Shown: in pieces, positions 61,595 through 64,000 of the stretch
Layout of the letters: every line of letters starts with the position of its first letter
Position numbering within the stretch: the stretch's first letter is position 1
DNA from: Eubacterium_U album
GTDB taxonomy: Bacteria > Bacillota > Clostridia > Lachnospirales > Lachnospiraceae
Direction: 5' to 3'
Length of the DNA: 64,000 nt
NCBI RefSeq assembly: GCF_025336545.1
Contig: NZ_JAODBU010000007.1
Location: 62,001 to 126,000 of the forward strand
The notes under the pieces: generated by a model
Seen by the model: the letters and a program-made list of their open reading frames with translations, nothing else
The model's database searches: none
Told to the model about the DNA's origin: nothing
Program-made: the position numbers and the translations under genes

Positions 61595-64000
61595 TTATTC
61601 TTTAGCACCATTAGAACCGGAAGAGCCATCATTTGAGCTACCGGAACCGTCTTTAGCATCATCAGAACCTGACGAATCAGAAGAACCACTTGAAACTGAA
61701 GTCTTTCTGTCAGCAGCATTGTCAGCAGCATTTGCCGAGCCAACTGTTACAGTCCCTGAGGTTGTTGCTTCTGTAGATGATTCGTTAGTAGTCTTTTTAG
61801 GAGTACCATAATGATAACTACATTTATTTGTTGGTGCAGTATCTTTTGAAAAATACTCTGTATAAGTATGAGGACATACGCCTTCGATTGCTAATGCACC
61901 TGATGATGAACAAAGAGTAACTTCTTCAACATCATCACTCATTTCAAAATCCTTAACTTCATAGCCTTTAACCTGATCAATTTGGCTCATAATTTTTGAC
62001 CATAATCTTTCATGATATGCTTGGTCGGAACCAAGTTCTTTGTTTTCATCATATCCTGTCCAAATTGATGCAGTAAGATATGGTGTATATCCGCAGAACC
62101 ATAAGTCGTAAGCACTTGAAGTTGTTCCTGTTTTACCTGAAACAGGCATTCCGTCTGTAAGCGCACATGCTTTACCTGTACCTTCAGTAATAACACTTGT
62201 CATTCCCTGAGTTAAAAGTGAAGCAGTAGATGACTTAAGAACTGTATGTGTAGTAGGAGTAGTATTGTCTAATAATATTCTTCCGTTACTATCAACTACT
62301 TTTGAATAAAATACAGGTCTTGTATAAGTTCCCTGATTTGCGATTGTTGCATATGCAGCAGTTATTTCCAAATTAGTAATACCATCAGTAATACCACCAA
62401 GTGCTAAAGGCTGTTGAATATCAGAAACAACTGAGCCGTCTTTTTCAGTTCTGTTTTGAACTAATGTTGTAAAACCAAAATTTAATAAATAATCAAAGCC
62501 AAGTTGCGGTGTAATTTCTGTAAGTGTTTTTACGGCACATACATTCATGGAATCAGCTATAGCCTTTCTGACTGTAACAGTACCACGGTAACCACTATAC
62601 CAGTTTTTAACAGGACGTCCATTAGAATAATTAAAAGGTTCATCCTTTATTTTAGTAGTTAAAGTATATCCCATTGTATCAATTGCCGGTGCATAGGTTG
62701 ATAAAACTTTAAATGTTGAACCCGGCTGTCTTGTTGATTGAGTAGCACGGTCAAGACCTAAACTAACCTTCTTAGAACCTCTTCCACCAACAATAGCTTT
62801 AACGTATCCTGTATATTGGTCCATAACTGTGAATGAAGCCTGAGGTTGAGGAGTGTAATATAAAGTTTCATATTCAACATCATCATCAGCTAATCCATCA
62901 GGATATAAATATTTTTTATATTGTTTTACACATTCTTTTGCAGCTTCTTTTGTTGAAAAAATTAATTTAAAAGAAGATTCGTTCAAAAGAACTTTGTGAT
63001 AATAATTGATGTAACTTTCTGAATAGTTTTCAGTTGTTCCATCAGCGTGCTGAATTGTCCATGCCCAGTTAATGGAATAAGAAACTGTATTGGGATAGTT
63101 TTCAGCGTTTGATAATTCTTTATTGCAAATTTTTTGGATTTTTGAATCCTGAGTAGTGTAAATTTTTAAACCACCACTATATACGGCGTTATAAGCCTGA
63201 GTATAAGTATAACCTTTTTGTTCCTGTAAATCGCTCATAACCTGAGAAACCACTTCATCAACAAAGTAAGAGTAAACATTGTTGCTCTGAGTAATCTGAT
63301 TATCTACAGACTGAATACGACTGTATACATCATCTTTCATAGCCTCATTATATTCATCTTTAGTTATATGACTGGCATCTAGCATATTTTTTAGAATTTT
63401 CTTCCTACGTTTAGCGTTAGCCTTCGGGTGATATATAGGGTTGTAAGCAGCCGGATTCTGTGTGATTCCGGCAATTACGGCACATTCTGATAAAGTTAAA
63501 TCACTGACATCTTTATCAAAATATCTATGGGAAGCAGCCTGAACTCCTAATGTATTAGAACCAAGATTGATTGTATTCAAATATGTTTCAAGGATAGTTT
63601 CTTTTTTAGTAACTTTTTCAAGTTGAATTGCAAGATACTGTTCCTGAAGTTTACGTTTGACCTGATCACCTAAAGTTTCCTCTGAAGTCCAATCAGTAAA
63701 AACATTATTCTTTAAAACCTGTTGTGTAATAGTGCTTGCACCTTCGGAAGGGTTTAAAGTTGTAATTGCTACAACAACAGCTCGTCCGATACCCTGAATA
63801 TCAATACCGTTATGTTCATAAAAACGGGCATCCTCAGTATCGATAAAAGCCCATTTTAAATTATCAGGTACCTGATCAATTGAAACCTTTATTCTGTTAG
63901 AACCGGAAGTGACAAGTTTTGCAATTTCCTTTTCTTTATTATTATAAACAGTTGTTGAATAAGAAGAAGGTACAATTGATACATCTTGAATATCAGGTGC
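61595..64000 (-). CDS. class A penicillin-binding protein (5' truncated by window)
   Basis: The frame is open from base 64000 to the TAA at 61595-61597, giving 801 visible residues; the N-terminus with membrane anchor is outside the window. The glycosyltransferase domain has IDTEDARFYEHNGIDIQGI, EGASTITQQ and KLQEQYLAIQLEK, with ILETYLN. The transpeptidase domain has the SxxK motif in RQPGSTFKVL, the SxN motif in ADSMNVCAVK, and the KTGTTSSAYDLW motif. The 65-residue C-terminal tail is low complexity, rich in serine, glycine and aspartate. The enzyme polymerises and cross-links peptidoglycan at the outer membrane face. The internal methionine near 63580 is not the start. Confidence 0.95.
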   Translation of the reverse strand, partial: APDIQDVSIVPSSYSTTVYNNKEKEIAKLVTSGSNRIKVSIDQVPDNLKWAFIDTEDARFYEHNGIDIQGIGRAVVVAITTLNPSEGASTITQQVLKNNVFTDWTSEETLGDQVKRKLQEQYLAIQLEKVTKKETILETYLNTINLGSNTLGVQAASHRYFDKDVSDLTLSECAVIAGITQNPAAYNPIYHPKANAKRRKKILKNMLDASHITKDEYNEAMKDDVYSRIQSVDNQITQSNNVYSYFVDEVVSQVMSDLQEQKGYTYTQAYNAVYSGGLKIYTTQDSKIQKICNKELSNAENYPNTVSYSINWAWTIQHADGTTENYSESYINYYHKVLLNESSFKLIFSTKEAAKECVKQYKKYLYPDGLADDDVEYETLYYTPQPQASFTVMDQYTGYVKAIVGGRGSKKVSLGLDRATQSTRQPGSTFKVLSTYAPAIDTMGYTLTTKIKDEPFNYSNGRPVKNWYSGYRGTVTVRKAIADSMNVCAVKTLTEITPQLGFDYLLNFGFTTLVQNRTEKDGSVVSDIQQPLALGGITDGITNLEITAAYATIANQGTYTRPVFYSKVVDSNGRILLDNTTPTTHTVLKSSTASLLTQGMTSVITEGTGKACALTDGMPVSGKTGTTSSAYDLWFCGYTPYLTASIWTGYDENKELGSDQAYHERLWSKIMSQIDQVKGYEVKDFEMSDDVEEVTLCSSSGALAIEGVCPHTYTEYFSKDTAPTNKCSYHYGTPKKTTNESSTEATTSGTVTVGSANAADNAADRKTSVSSGSSDSSGSDDAKDGSGSSNDGSSGSNGAKE

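Noticed and set aside
61595..63580. PBP gene starting at the internal methionine near 63580
   Set aside because: The frame stays open to the window edge and the glycosyltransferase motifs lie upstream of that methionine, so the gene is longer and truncated by the window.

Overview
The window is AT-rich (roughly one third G+C by eye), with dense, mostly plus-strand operons, strong AGGAG-type ribosome binding sites and Gram-positive regulatory devices (T-box, TPP riboswitch, CIRCE, -35/-10 promoters with 17-base spacers). It carries spoIIAA-spoIIAB-sigF and spoVA genes, an Fe-S/rubrerythrin anaerobe gene set, and a DUF5717/DUF5716-like gene pair that I associate with Lachnospiraceae. I infer a chromosomal segment of an endospore-forming, anaerobic clostridium, most likely a low-GC Lachnospiraceae member. 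No tRNA, rRNA, CRISPR array or intact insertion sequence was seen.

Layout. 1-2.0 kb: end of a PqqD-like gene and an ABC exporter, possibly the tail of a peptide (RiPP) cluster. 2.0-5.6 kb: a 58-residue protein on the minus strand, then glmM, a VanZ-like gene and hisC. 5.7-8.3 kb: a ferredoxin-type protein divergent from a Crp/Fnr regulator, then an FNT channel; 52-bp tandem repeats follow the regulator. 8.3-12.2 kb: Y-family polymerase with a YolD-like partner, lrgAB, and a cytidylate-kinase-like gene. 12.3-16.3 kb: a TPP-riboswitch operon thiM-thiE-thiD-thiC. 16.4-19.2 kb: clpB under a CIRCE element. 19.4-23.3 kb: polysaccharide deacetylase, small membrane proteins, a DUF4250 protein, an EEP-fold enzyme and an ArsC-type reductase. 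23.6-25.0 kb: citrate synthase on the minus strand.

25.5-32.4 kb: rarA followed by three translationally close genes. These encode a 1180-residue protein of beta-sandwich and helical-repeat type, a divergent Hsp70/actin-fold protein whose phosphate-binding motifs are degenerate, and a TPR protein. This is the best candidate for an uncharacterised system. 32.4-37.3 kb: T-box/valS, a 49-residue protein and a zinc-ribbon/TPR membrane protein. 37.3-41.0 kb: spoIIAA-AB-sigF and spoVAA-AB-AC. 41.2-48.3 kb: DUF2752, rubrerythrin, LTA-synthase-like, thioredoxin-reductase-like, HAD and PutP genes. 48.6-50.0 kb: spoVAD-AE, separated from spoVAA-AC and preceded by a sigma-G-like promoter.

50.4-54.6 kb concerns glutamate: gdhA, then, on the minus strand, a TAXI-type binding lipoprotein with a GltS symporter. 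Between them lie a decayed amidase fragment and a small minus-strand gene with a duplicated AIPEIH motif and a sporulation-type promoter. 54.8-64 kb: a 21-bp perfect hairpin, a CDF metal exporter, a DEAD-box helicase, a hybrid histidine kinase with two receiver domains, and the 3' part of a class A penicillin-binding protein on the minus strand.
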